The position numbers and the translations under genes are program-made. From contig CACMKP010000001.1 of the NCBI GenBank assembly GCA_902614355.1, forward strand, positions 177,101 through 241,100: a DNA stretch of 64,000 bases, given 5' to 3'. This document shows positions 1 through 7,533 of the stretch, piece after piece (positions within the stretch are counted from its first letter, which is position 1; each line of letters starts with the position of its first letter). The notes under the pieces are model-generated. The model was not told the origin of the DNA and did not search any database. It saw nothing but the letters and a program-made list of their open reading frames with translations. This stretch comes from an uncultured Pelagibacteraceae bacterium (GTDB lineage: Bacteria; Pseudomonadota; Alphaproteobacteria; Pelagibacterales; Pelagibacteraceae).

Positions 1-341
1 AATTAATCCCTGAATTTGAGAATACTTATTTCAAAGAAGTTTATGACACGTTAAGTAAAAGATTTAAACTGGGTAGAGTAAGACTTTTGTTAAAAGAGCC
101 AAGGTCAACACTCAGCTGGCATAAAGACCCAGAGTGTAGACTGCACGTACCAATTATTACTAACAAGGGTTGTTCGATGGTAATCGAGAATGTTGCAAAA
201 CATCTCCCTGCTGATGGTAAAGTTTGGATAACAAACAACACAAAATATCATAATTTCTTTAATGGTGGGGAACAGGCTAGAATTCACTTAGTAGCTTGCG
301 TTCTAGAAAGCCCTTTTAAGGAACAAAATGGAAATAACTAA
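1..341 (+). CDS. Aspartyl/asparaginyl beta-hydroxylase-like 2-oxoglutarate/Fe(II) oxygenase, 3' part
   Basis: The reading frame is open from base 3 to the TAA at 339-341 (112 residues visible), so the start lies outside the window. The visible part has the layout of the cupin-fold Asp/Asn beta-hydroxylase family: an HxD iron motif (WHKDPE), a stretch on cysteine and glycine (GCSMVIEN), a distal histidine (NTKYHNFFNGG) and a nearby arginine (ARIHL) that would hold 2-oxoglutarate. The family hydroxylates protein or peptide side chains using iron, oxygen and 2-oxoglutarate. The substrate cannot be told. The end overlaps the next start by 14 bases, so the two are probably cotranscribed. An iron enzyme beside the Fur-like sites at 608-656 may be meaningful but is only suggestive. 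Confidence 0.75.
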   Translation, partial: LIPEFENTYFKEVYDTLSKRFKLGRVRLLLKEPRSTLSWHKDPECRLHVPIITNKGCSMVIENVAKHLPADGKVWITNNTKYHNFFNGGEQARIHLVACVLESPFKEQNGNN

Positions 342-567
342 CGGAATATTTAAAGCAGCAGGTAATATTTACCAAAATAATAAAGGTTCTATCCTTAGAA
401 CAATAATCTATACAATTGGACACTTTGCGATAGCTATAACTGTTTTAATGTTAGTCGCTGACGTTTCTTTTATGATTGCATTAACTGACGCGATTGTTGA
501 ACCAATAGCTAACTCCGTTTGGTATTTCATTTTAGATAAATGGTGGGCAAGCAAGTCGAAAAATTAA
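328..567 (+). CDS. DUF2061 family small membrane protein
   Basis: This is a 79-residue protein whose ATG sits inside the end of the preceding oxygenase gene, with GGA a few bases upstream. It has two hydrophobic segments (about residues 25-45 and 48-65) separated by a short polar turn, with the SILRTIIYTIGHF and WYFILDKWW signatures typical of the DUF2061 family of predicted inner-membrane proteins. No enzymatic residues are visible and the family function is unknown. The overlap with the oxygenase gene suggests an operon. The call rests on sequence pattern and size, which match the usual DUF2061 length. Confidence 0.7.
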   Translation: MEITNGIFKAAGNIYQNNKGSILRTIIYTIGHFAIAITVLMLVADVSFMIALTDAIVEPIANSVWYFILDKWWASKSKN

Positions 568-607
568 AATTTTTAAAAAATTATAATTCGTTTTTTAGAT
601 AATTCTT

Positions 608-626
608 GATAATAATTATCATTATC
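608..626. promoter_or_regulatory. Fur-box-like palindrome 1
   Basis: The 19-bp site GATAATAATTATCATTATC matches the classical Fur box (GATAATGATAATCATTATC) at 17 of 19 positions and is nearly a perfect inverted repeat about its central base. It lies 70 bp upstream of the cysteine-rich gene at 696 and 41 bp after the DUF2061 gene. A Fur-family regulator binding here would probably control the 696 gene. Whether the organism's Fur reads this exact consensus is inferred. Confidence 0.65.
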
Positions 627-637
627 AAAAAAAATGC

Positions 638-656
638 GCTAATGATAATTATTCTC
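638..656. promoter_or_regulatory. Fur-box-like palindrome 2
   Basis: A second 19-bp site, GCTAATGATAATTATTCTC, matches the Fur consensus at 16 of 19 positions and starts exactly 30 bp after site 1, about three helical turns, so both would face the same side of the DNA. A CATAAT hexamer at 682-687, a possible -10, follows. Transcription from it would begin within a few bases of the ATG at 696, giving a nearly leaderless message. The -10 call is weak. Confidence 0.55.
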
Positions 657-695
657 ATAGATTTTTCTTGAAAGCTTTTTTCATAATATTACTTT

Positions 696-881
696 ATGGG
701 TATGCAAACAGAAAACTATAACTGTAAAAAATGTGGACTTACGATTTCTTCAACATGTTCTAAATGTGATAAAGTTGTTGACGTTGAAATTCTAGATGAC
801 GGATGCATTGTGCAGAAAACAAAATGTGGCGATTGTGCTAATACACCTGTAATCAAAGATGTTTGTGCGCAACAAAAATAA
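696..881 (+). CDS. Cysteine-rich small protein (61 aa) under tandem Fur-like sites
   Basis: I do not recognise a named family. The 61-residue product has eight cysteines: CxxC at 10-13, CxxC at 21-24, C37, CxxC at 44-47 and C57. The three CxxC knuckles suggest a metal-binding zinc-ribbon-like or iron-sulfur module. There is no signal peptide or membrane segment, so it should be cytoplasmic. The first ATG (696) and a second in-frame ATG (702) are both usable. The gene stands alone between a plus-strand pair and a minus-strand operon, with two Fur-box-like palindromes upstream. Iron or metal responsiveness is therefore the best inference, but no activity can be assigned. Confidence 0.65.
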   Translation: MGMQTENYNCKKCGLTISSTCSKCDKVVDVEILDDGCIVQKTKCGDCANTPVIKDVCAQQK

Positions 882-897
882 TTAGATATTTTAAAAA

Positions 898-1344
898 TTA
901 TCTAATTTTTCCCCACACATGGGTGTTTTTAATCCATCCCTTAAATTTAGATGTTTTAATTTGACACCAGTTTTCATTACATCTTTTAACAATTAACATT
1001 CTACCTTTCTTAATTTTTGCTAAGGGTTTTGAAAATTTGGATGGTTTTTGGAATAAAATTTTATCTTTAAGTGTTATAATTGAATTTATCTGTTTTAACT
1101 GTGAAATGTGTATCCAGCCGCTATTGTTTTTTACATCAATAATCCTTCGAAAATTCTCATTTTTATCAATTTGTTTTATTGGGAGATTAATTTTTTTATA
1201 GACATATTTTATAGGAGATTCTAGGCTAGGTCCATATCTAACATTAACCTTATTTTTTTTTAAAGATAGAAAAACTTCATTTGCAAAACAGTTAGGCAAA
1301 TAAAAGAATATTGAAACAAGTAATAATATTTTTTTTTGTAACAT
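898..1344 (-). CDS. Exported bacterial SH3-domain protein
   Basis: This 148-residue protein has a signal peptide (Lys-rich start, hydrophobic core, cleavage probably after CFA near residue 21). Two SH3-like repeats follow: one near residues 27-80 with VNVRYGPSLESP and SGWIHISQL, and one near 88-145 ending in KGWIKNTHVWG. Such SH3 domains of periplasmic proteins are thought to bind peptidoglycan or peptides; nothing here indicates catalysis. Its ATG overlaps the stop of the upstream E1-like gene as TAATG, so translation is probably coupled. It is the last gene of the ubiE-to-SH3 run. Confidence 0.75.
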   Translation of the reverse strand: MLQKKILLLVSIFFYLPNCFANEVFLSLKKNKVNVRYGPSLESPIKYVYKKINLPIKQIDKNENFRRIIDVKNNSGWIHISQLKQINSIITLKDKILFQKPSKFSKPLAKIKKGRMLIVKRCNENWCQIKTSKFKGWIKNTHVWGKIR

Positions 1345-2093
1345 TATTTTGATATTCTTAATTTTTTTAATCTTACTTTTCTAAAATTTAGATTTAGTAA
1401 ATCAAGTATAAGGATATATCCATTTAAATCCTTACCAATGTTTAGAATATTTTTTAATATTTCATTGGCTTGAATTGTACCGATTATACCCGCAACGGTT
1501 CCTAAAACACCACCATATTCACAATTTAAAATATCATCTGAGATTTCTTTTTCTTGAAAAAAGGATCTTATGCATGGTGTATTTTTATTTTTAAAATTAA
1601 AAGTAAAAACATGTCCATCAAATTTACTTATAGCTCCTACCACTAAAAATTTTTTTGTTTTTTTACAATAATCATTTACCAAAAATTTGGTTTTGAAGTT
1701 GTCAGATCCATCTATAATATAATCATATTTGTTTATTATATTTTGGATATTACCTTTATTGAGCCTAACTTTGTAACAATTAACTTTGGTACTTGAATTA
1801 ATTTTACGCAATTTTTTTTTTGCCACTAAAACTTTTGATTTTTTTATATCTTTTACATCATATAGGCTTTGTCGATGGATATTAGTTATATCTACATTAT
1901 CCAAGTCAATTATCCCCAGATTTCCTACGCCCGCTCTAGTGAGAAATTCTGCAACAGAACAACCTAAACCACCCATCCCAATGATAAGAACTTTAGATTT
2001 AATTATTTTTTTTTGACCTAAAATACCAATATTCTTTAAAATTATTTGTCTTGAGAATCTTGCTACCTGGCTTTTATTTAAATCTTGACTCAT
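1344..2093 (-). CDS. ThiF/MoeB/HesA family E1-like adenylyltransferase
   Basis: At 249 residues this matches the single-domain E1-like family that adenylates the C-terminal glycine of a ubiquitin-like sulfur carrier (ThiS or MoaD). Visible are the nucleotide loop GMGGLG, the acidic strand IIDLDNVDITNIHRQ, IDGSDNF, and a cysteine in NCEYGGVLG at the position of the E1/ThiF active-site cysteine, followed by the GIIGTIQANEILK helix. The zinc site usual in MoeB and ThiF (two CxxC pairs) is degenerate: the first pair reads CIRS and no CxxC is seen at the C terminus. The start overlaps the dut stop as ATGA. ThiF versus MoeB cannot be decided. Confidence 0.85.
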   Translation of the reverse strand: MSQDLNKSQVARFSRQIILKNIGILGQKKIIKSKVLIIGMGGLGCSVAEFLTRAGVGNLGIIDLDNVDITNIHRQSLYDVKDIKKSKVLVAKKKLRKINSSTKVNCYKVRLNKGNIQNIINKYDYIIDGSDNFKTKFLVNDYCKKTKKFLVVGAISKFDGHVFTFNFKNKNTPCIRSFFQEKEISDDILNCEYGGVLGTVAGIIGTIQANEILKNILNIGKDLNGYILILDLLNLNFRKVRLKKLRISK

Positions 2094-2527
2094 TTACCTG
2101 TTGAGCCAAATCCACCCTCTCCTCTTAAAGTTTTGGGTAATTCATTTGCTTCCTCTAATTCCATCTTTGCTATAGGGGTCAAAACTATTTGTGCAATTCT
2201 ATCGTTATTATTAACCACAAAATCATTATTACTATGATTAAATATAATAATTTTTAATTCACCTCTATAATCACTGTCAATAGTTCCAGGAGTATTTAAA
2301 ACACTAATGTTATTTTTAGCTGCTAGGCCAGAACGTGGCCTTATTTGTATTTCATAATCTTTAGAGAAGGCGACAGATAAACCTGTTGGAATTAAAGCTG
2401 AAGTTTGTGGTTTGATTACTGTTTTTTCCTTCAAGAAGGCCATTAGGTCCATACCCGAAGCTCCACTAGTCTTATAAGATGGAAGAGTAACCCTAGGATC
2501 AAGTTTTTTAATTAATACTCTGACCAT
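2090..2527 (-). CDS. dut: Deoxyuridine 5'-triphosphate nucleotidohydrolase (dUTPase)
   Basis: This enzyme hydrolyses dUTP to dUMP and pyrophosphate, keeping uracil out of DNA and feeding dTMP synthesis. The 145-residue length fits the trimeric family. All five motifs are visible: SGASGMDLMA (1), RPRSGLA (2), TPGTIDSDYRGE (3, with the catalytic aspartate), RIAQIV (4) and RGEGGFGSTG (5, the C-terminal arm). Its start shares one base with the coaBC stop and its stop overlaps the next start, so it is translated as part of the minus-strand operon. coaBC-dut adjacency is common in proteobacteria. Confidence 0.97.
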   Translation of the reverse strand: MVRVLIKKLDPRVTLPSYKTSGASGMDLMAFLKEKTVIKPQTSALIPTGLSVAFSKDYEIQIRPRSGLAAKNNISVLNTPGTIDSDYRGELKIIIFNHSNNDFVVNNNDRIAQIVLTPIAKMELEEANELPKTLRGEGGFGSTGK

Positions 2528-3732
2528 TAATTCATCTGAGTAACAATTCTATCAACAATCTCCTCTGAGATTTCAGATTTCTTTTTGTATGAAAGTGTCT
2601 CTTTTTTATTTTTAAAATAATTATAATGAATTGTAACCTCGTTATAATCACTATCAAAACCAATGTTTTTTTTAGACACATCATTTGCAATGATCCAATC
2701 ACAATTTTTATTTTTAAGTTTTTTGATAGCATTTGTGTCTAAATTTTTTGTCTCAGCTGCAAAACCAATGACTAGCTTTGGTCTCATTGAATTATGATTT
2801 GAAATATAATTCAAGATATCAACATTTCTCTCTAATTTGATATTTAGGTTTTCTTTTTTTTTTATTTTATTTTTACTTTTTATACCAATCTTAAAATCAG
2901 AAACTGCGGCTGAAAATACTGCAATATCCGTTGGTAAATTTTTTTGAGTAGCTTTAAACATTTCATCTGCTGTTTCAACTTTTATAAGTTTAATTTCTTG
3001 ATCTATATCTAGATTAGTCGGACCTGATATTAAAGTTGTATCAAATCCTCTTTTATGCAGAGATTTTGCAATTTCATAACCTTGCTTACCACTTGATTTA
3101 TTCGAAATAAATCTTACAGGGTCAATGTATTCATTAGTTGGGCCTGCGGTAACCAAAGCTTTAATTTTTTTATTTTCTTTCCTATTTTCAAAAAAATTTT
3201 TGATTTCATTAAATATTTGGATTGGTTCAGACATTTTGCCCTCACCATATTCTCCACATGCCATATTACCAGTAATAGGACCTATAACTTTATAACCATA
3301 TTTCTTCAAAGTTTTCAGATTATCTTTAGTCGATTGATGTTCCCACATTCTTACATTCATTGCAGGAGCCAAGTAAACTTGTTTACTTGATGCTAGAATA
3401 ACAGTTGAAGCTAAATCTTCAGCATTTCCAGAGGCAAGTTTTGAAATAGTATTTGCAGTTACAGGAGCAACAATAATTACATCAGCCCATCTTGATAAAG
3501 CAATGTGGTCCATTTCTAACTCATTTTCTATGCTGAAAAGGTCTTCGTAAACTTTCCCTTGTGATAATGAAGCGATCGACAAGGGAGTTACAAATTTTTT
3601 AGCACTCTTTGTTAAAATTGTTTTTATATCGGCTTTATTTTTCCTAAATAATCTTATTAATTCTAAACTTTTATATGCGGAGATTCCTCCACAAATTACA
3701 AATAAAATTTTTTTGTTAGCTAAATTTTTCAT
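2527..3732 (-). CDS. coaBC: Bifunctional phosphopantothenoylcysteine decarboxylase/synthetase
   Basis: CoaBC carries two coenzyme A steps: CTP-dependent joining of phosphopantothenate and cysteine (CoaB, C-terminal) and FMN-dependent decarboxylation to phosphopantetheine (CoaC, N-terminal). The 401-residue length is normal. In the CoaC half (about 1-185) are GGISAYKS, the catalytic histidine in MDHIALSRWAD, PAMNVRMW and the CGEYGEGKM flap. In the CoaB half (about 190-400) are TAGPTNEYIDPVRFISNKSSG and GFAAET. It lies 8 bp downstream of ubiB and shares one base with dut, so it is an operon member. Confidence 0.97.
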   Translation of the reverse strand: MKNLANKKILFVICGGISAYKSLELIRLFRKNKADIKTILTKSAKKFVTPLSIASLSQGKVYEDLFSIENELEMDHIALSRWADVIIVAPVTANTISKLASGNAEDLASTVILASSKQVYLAPAMNVRMWEHQSTKDNLKTLKKYGYKVIGPITGNMACGEYGEGKMSEPIQIFNEIKNFFENRKENKKIKALVTAGPTNEYIDPVRFISNKSSGKQGYEIAKSLHKRGFDTTLISGPTNLDIDQEIKLIKVETADEMFKATQKNLPTDIAVFSAAVSDFKIGIKSKNKIKKKENLNIKLERNVDILNYISNHNSMRPKLVIGFAAETKNLDTNAIKKLKNKNCDWIIANDVSKKNIGFDSDYNEVTIHYNYFKNKKETLSYKKKSEISEEIVDRIVTQMN

Positions 3733-3740
3733 TTTGTGAA

Positions 3741-5309
3741 TTAAAATACTAGAAGACCAAGAATTACAAGCAATAAAAAACCTATTATAGATTGATTTCT
3801 GAAAGCCACCATTTCAGATCTTTTGTCGCTCAATGCATTATAAGAATTTGAGTTTTGAGGAATTTGTCCACTAGCTAAAAAGGTAAGAGCCTGATTAGCT
3901 TTATCCATTATTTCTGGAAATTCTGGTAATCTTTTTATTACTTCTGACGTGCTATAAATTGTTTCATTAATTGTGGTCATAGGGTTTTTTGTCTCTTTCA
4001 ACCAGTTTTCAAGAATAGGTTTAGATGTAGTCCAAATGTTTGTTTCAGGATTTAATTTTCTTGCCACTCCTTCAACTACTACCATTGTTTTTTGTAACAT
4101 TAATAATTGTGGTTGTGTTTGCATATTAAATTTTTCTGTAACATCAAAAAGTTGTTTTAATAATTTTCCACCAGATATATCTTTAACTGCTTGACCAAAA
4201 ATTGGTTCACCAATAGACCTTAAAGCTTGAGCAAGATCATTTATGGGGACATCTTTCGGCACTAAACCTGCAATTAAATGGACTTCAGCAACTTTTTTGT
4301 AGTCTCTTTGAATAAAACCAAAGAGTATTTCAGCTAAAAATCTTTTACTCATTTTATCCAGCCTGCCCATAATTCCAAAATCAATAGGAACAATATGGCC
4401 ATCGTTGTCTATCAAAATGTTTCCTTGGTGCATATCAGCATGAAAAAAACCGTCTCGAACGGCATGTCTGAGAAAATTTTGAATAATATCTTCTGCTAAT
4501 TTCTTTGTATTTACTTCCCTTTTTTTTAACTCTTCAGTTTCTCGAATTGAGATACCCTCTACCCAGTCTAGTGTCATTACATTTTCACTAGTATAATTCC
4601 AGTAAATTTTTGGAACATTAAAACCAATATCATTTTTTGTGTTTTCTGCGTATTCATTTGCAGCAGCTGCCTCAAATCTTAGGTCCATTTCAAGATTAGT
4701 AATTTCTTTGAGTAAAAAAACTACCTCTACAAGTTTCAATCTTTTTGTTTTTTTTATTAAAGACTCAATTAAGAATGCAAATAACATAATAGCATCAATT
4801 TCATCATTGAAAATTTTTTTAATATCAGGGCGCAAAATTTTTATTGCAACATCTTTTATTATTCCATTATCGTCTATTTTAGCTTTATGGACTTGAGCTA
4901 TAGATGCGGCTGCAACAGGTTCGCTTAAATCAATAATTGAGTTGTAAGTATCAACTCCCAAATCATCATTAATAATTCTTTTTGCTTGATCTTGGGAAAA
5001 AGCGGGCAATCTATCTTGAAGATTTTCAAGTTCCTTCGATAAAGTTTCGCCAATAATGTCTGGTCTTGTTGCTAAGAATTGACCTAGTTTTATAAAAGTT
5101 GTACCCATTGACTCTAAAGATTTTGACAACCCTTTTCCTTCATTATTATTTACTCGTTCATTATTTTTAGATGAAAAAGAGAAAGATAAAATTTTAAATA
5201 AAATTCTTATAGACAAAGGTGGCTTTTGAAATTTTGAGGTTATATCTAAAATATCTGATTTTGCGACTTTTCTTCCGAGTTTAAATAATGTTATTAATTT
5301 TTTGATCAT
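3741..5309 (-). CDS. ubiB: UbiB atypical kinase/ATPase of ubiquinone synthesis
   Basis: UbiB (ABC1/ADCK/COQ8 family) is a membrane-anchored protein-kinase-like ATPase needed for ubiquinone synthesis. I chose the ATG at 5309 (522 aa), which overlaps the ubiE stop as TAATG and has GGAAG 8 bases upstream; a longer frame begins at TTG 5321 and would include that Shine-Dalgarno. Family motifs are present: KLGQ in IKLGQFLATRP, the alanine-rich loop AAASIAQVHKA, the ExD-type MDLRFEAAAANE, HADMHQGN and DFG in IDFGIMG. A hydrophobic C-terminal segment (last 20 or so residues) should anchor it in the inner membrane next to the Coq complex. Coupling with ubiE fits a shared pathway. Confidence 0.95.
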   Translation of the reverse strand: MIKKLITLFKLGRKVAKSDILDITSKFQKPPLSIRILFKILSFSFSSKNNERVNNNEGKGLSKSLESMGTTFIKLGQFLATRPDIIGETLSKELENLQDRLPAFSQDQAKRIINDDLGVDTYNSIIDLSEPVAAASIAQVHKAKIDDNGIIKDVAIKILRPDIKKIFNDEIDAIMLFAFLIESLIKKTKRLKLVEVVFLLKEITNLEMDLRFEAAAANEYAENTKNDIGFNVPKIYWNYTSENVMTLDWVEGISIRETEELKKREVNTKKLAEDIIQNFLRHAVRDGFFHADMHQGNILIDNDGHIVPIDFGIMGRLDKMSKRFLAEILFGFIQRDYKKVAEVHLIAGLVPKDVPINDLAQALRSIGEPIFGQAVKDISGGKLLKQLFDVTEKFNMQTQPQLLMLQKTMVVVEGVARKLNPETNIWTTSKPILENWLKETKNPMTTINETIYSTSEVIKRLPEFPEIMDKANQALTFLASGQIPQNSNSYNALSDKRSEMVAFRNQSIIGFLLLVILGLLVF

Positions 5310-6013
5310 TATATCTTCCAACCACTATGAATTGAAACTATACCACCAGACAAATTTGTATAATCACACTTATCAAATTTGCTTTCGTGCATTAAGTCTA
5401 TGAGCTCATATTGATTAACAAAATTTTCAATACTTTTAATCAAATATTGGTAAGGCTCTTTTTTTCCAACAACGATTTTTCCAATTTCTGGAATTAGCTT
5501 TGAATAATTTCTATAGAGTTTATTTAAATTAGTGTTTTGAATTTTTGAAAATTCTAGACATAAAAATCGGCCTCCTGGTTTTAAAACTCTGTATGCTTCT
5601 TTCAATGATTTTTTTATATTTTTTGTATTTCTTAATCCAAAGCTAATCGTATAAAAATCAAAAGAGTTACTTGAAACAGGTAATTTTTCTGCTGAGGATA
5701 TATGCCATTTTAGATTTTTATATTTAGGTAATTTTTTTTTTGCAATATTTATCATTCCTTTATTTGGATCAATACAAGTTACATCAGCATTTTTTCCCAC
5801 ATTATCTAGATAAATTTTGGCTATATCTCCAGTTCCACAGGCAACATCTATTAACTTTTGGTTGATAGACGGATTCATCATATTTAATAAGTTTTTTTTC
5901 CATATTCTATGAATACCCAATGACATTAGGTCATTCATAAGATCATATTGATCATAAACTTGATTAAAGACACTTTGAACTAGTCCTTTTTTATTTTGAA
6001 GATCTTGTTGCAT
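5309..6013 (-). CDS. ubiE: Ubiquinone/menaquinone C-methyltransferase
   Basis: UbiE is the S-adenosylmethionine-dependent C-methyltransferase of ubiquinone synthesis (and of menaquinone where present). The 234-residue length is typical. Visible are the N-terminal VQSVFNQVYDQYDLMNDLMSLG signature split around residues 12-33, the SAM-binding loop VACGTGDIA, the acidic CIDPNKGM, FGLRN and the C-terminal LSGGIVSIHSGWK ending. It is the first gene of a minus-strand operon that continues into ubiB. The gap to the divergent mutM start is only 32 bp, so the promoters must be compact or lie inside the opposing genes. Confidence 0.97.
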   Translation of the reverse strand: MQQDLQNKKGLVQSVFNQVYDQYDLMNDLMSLGIHRIWKKNLLNMMNPSINQKLIDVACGTGDIAKIYLDNVGKNADVTCIDPNKGMINIAKKKLPKYKNLKWHISSAEKLPVSSNSFDFYTISFGLRNTKNIKKSLKEAYRVLKPGGRFLCLEFSKIQNTNLNKLYRNYSKLIPEIGKIVVGKKEPYQYLIKSIENFVNQYELIDLMHESKFDKCDYTNLSGGIVSIHSGWKI

Positions 6014-6045
6014 AAAATTTAAATATACAAATAATATAGTATGAA

Positions 6046-6909
6046 ATGCCAGAATTACCAGAAGTAGAAATTATAAGACAATCATTAAATAAAAAGATAA
6101 TACAAAAAACTATAAAAAAGGTAATAGTAAGGAATAGAAATCTAAGGATTAAAGTACCTCTAAATTTTGAAAAAATTTTAGAAAACCAAATAATTTTAGA
6201 TGTTGATAGATTTTCGAAATATTTAATTCTTTTTTTATCTAGAAGAAATAAATTGTTAATTCATCTTGGTATGAGTGGCACAATTCATCTTTTAAAATAT
6301 AATAAAAAAAATTTTTTAACTAATACAAGTTTTTATAATTCTCCAAAATTACCTGATAAACATAATCATATCGAAATTTTTTTCGATAAGTTTAAATTAG
6401 TATATAATGATCCTAGAAGATTTGGTTTTTTTGAAATTATAAAAGATCAATACTCTTTAGAAAAAAGATTTGAAAAATTAGGTCCTGAACCTTTTAACCC
6501 TATTTTTGATATAAGTTATATCCATGATAATTTAAGAAATAAAAAAAAAAATATTAAAAATCTCCTTTTAGATCAAAATTTTGTATCAGGAATTGGAAAT
6601 ATATATGCTAGTGAAATTCTTTATCTTAGCAAGATAAACCCTGTCAAAGAGGGAAAATCTATCAACAAAGTTGAGTGTAAAAAAATTCTTAAAAACACAA
6701 AATTGGTTCTTTTGAACGCTATAAAAAGAGGAGGGTCTTCAATAAGAGACTTTAAAGATATTACTGGAAACAAAGGATCTTTTCAAAAAAATTTTAAGGT
6801 TTATCAAAAAGAAGGGCTTAAATGTAAAAGAGAAGATTGCAATGGTATTATTTTAAAAAAAAATATTTCAAACAGATCAACATTCTTTTGTAATTTATGT
6901 CAAAAATAA
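6046..6909 (+). CDS. mutM: Formamidopyrimidine-DNA glycosylase (Fpg/MutM)
   Basis: MutM excises 8-oxoguanine and other oxidised purines and nicks the abasic site. The protein begins MPELPEVE, giving the catalytic proline-2 and the glutamate-3 of the family after removal of the initiator methionine, which fixes the start. LIHLGMSG, the NPDPRRFG-equivalent NDPRRFG, and the helix-two-turn-helix LLLDQNFVSGIGNIYASEIL are visible, and the C terminus has a four-cysteine zinc finger (CKREDC then CNLC). Length 287 is normal. It diverges from ubiE and is followed by rpsT. Confidence 0.97.
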   Translation: MPELPEVEIIRQSLNKKIIQKTIKKVIVRNRNLRIKVPLNFEKILENQIILDVDRFSKYLILFLSRRNKLLIHLGMSGTIHLLKYNKKNFLTNTSFYNSPKLPDKHNHIEIFFDKFKLVYNDPRRFGFFEIIKDQYSLEKRFEKLGPEPFNPIFDISYIHDNLRNKKKNIKNLLLDQNFVSGIGNIYASEILYLSKINPVKEGKSINKVECKKILKNTKLVLLNAIKRGGSSIRDFKDITGNKGSFQKNFKVYQKEGLKCKREDCNGIILKKNISNRSTFFCNLCQK

Positions 6910-6961
6910 ATGAATTATTTGATTGACCGATACTATTTCACAAGCTATACCCCCTTCAAAA

Positions 6962-7222
6962 ATGGCTAATACTAAATCTGCAATTAAAAGAATAAGAAGA
7001 ATATCAAAACAAACTTCTGTAAACAAAATTAGGAAAAGTAGGTATAAAAACGCAATAAAGAAGATGATTCTTCTAATAGAAAAAAAAAATAAGCCAGAAG
7101 CTTTGAAATTCTTACCCAAGTTGAATTCTGAATTAATGAAGATCGCCAAAACCGGGATAATTAAAAAACAAAATGCTTCAAGGAATATTTCAAGGATTAC
7201 GAAAAAAATATCATCTATATAA
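6962..7222 (+). CDS. rpsT: 30S ribosomal protein S20
   Basis: S20 is a primary binder of 16S rRNA. The start is set at the ATG at 6962 because the family begins MANTKSAIKR; a longer open frame from 6923 adds 13 residues with no counterpart. The 86-residue protein is lysine- and arginine-rich and largely helical, with the RKSRYKNAIKKM and KTGIIKKQNASRNISRI stretches of the family. rpsT directly upstream of dnaA is a recurrent alphaproteobacterial arrangement. Confidence 0.95.
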   Translation: MANTKSAIKRIRRISKQTSVNKIRKSRYKNAIKKMILLIEKKNKPEALKFLPKLNSELMKIAKTGIIKKQNASRNISRITKKISSI

Positions 7223-7396
7223 TTTATATTGTAAGTTGTTTAAAATATACAACCTCAGGATCTACAAAATCTATAACTAGAACTACATACTACACAATAT
7301 TTAGATTTAGTAAATATTGCGAACTATTTTAATTCAATCACAAATTTTATTAATAAATTTTTAAAAAAAAAAAATTTTTTGTTAAAAAAAATTTTA

Positions 7397-7413
7397 CACA
7401 ATCCTAGATTTTA
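7397..7413 (+). repeat. Direct repeat upstream of dnaA, copy 1
   Basis: CACAATCCTAGATTTTA differs by one base from the copy at 7443-7459. The similarity continues into a T-rich run ending AATTT, so the repeat unit is nearer 40 bp. A more diverged relative (CACAAT, three bases, TAGATTT) is at 7293-7308. The copies are probably binding sites for DnaA or another regulator. Confidence 0.6.
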
Positions 7414-7442
7414 ATTTTTCTTTTTTTAAATTTTTAACATTG

Positions 7443-7459
7443 CACAATCGTAGATTTTA
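7443..7459 (+). repeat. Direct repeat upstream of dnaA, copy 2
   Basis: CACAATCGTAGATTTTA matches copy 1 in 16 of 17 positions and starts 46 bp after it, 91 bp before the dnaA start codon. The conserved core CACAATCSTAGATTTTA is not the standard DnaA box. Its location suggests an autoregulatory or origin function. Confidence 0.6.
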
Positions 7460-7533
7460 TTTTTTTTTGAATTTATAAAATATTTTGTTGAAATAATTTT
7501 TATTTTAGCTCTTACTAATGTCTCTTCACAAAT

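Larger units (their letters stand above)
7223..7533. other. rpsT-dnaA intergenic region: candidate replication origin or dnaA control region
   Basis: This 311-bp gap has no credible gene. Bases 7340-7395 are almost pure A/T with long homopolymer runs, as in a DNA-unwinding element. A 17-bp repeat lies at 7397 and 7443 with a weaker cousin at 7292. I found no exact TTATCCACA DnaA box; the nearest is TTTTACACA at 7392-7400 (7 of 9). A weak dnaA promoter is possible (TTGAAA at 7488-7493, TACTAAT at 7513-7519). Genes to the left run mostly on minus and most genes to the right on plus, as expected beside an origin. All of this is circumstantial. Confidence 0.4.

Noticed and set aside
5310..5321. 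TTG start for UbiB at 5321
   Set aside because: It would put the GGAAG ribosome-binding site inside the gene; the ATG at 5309 couples to the ubiE stop as TAATG.
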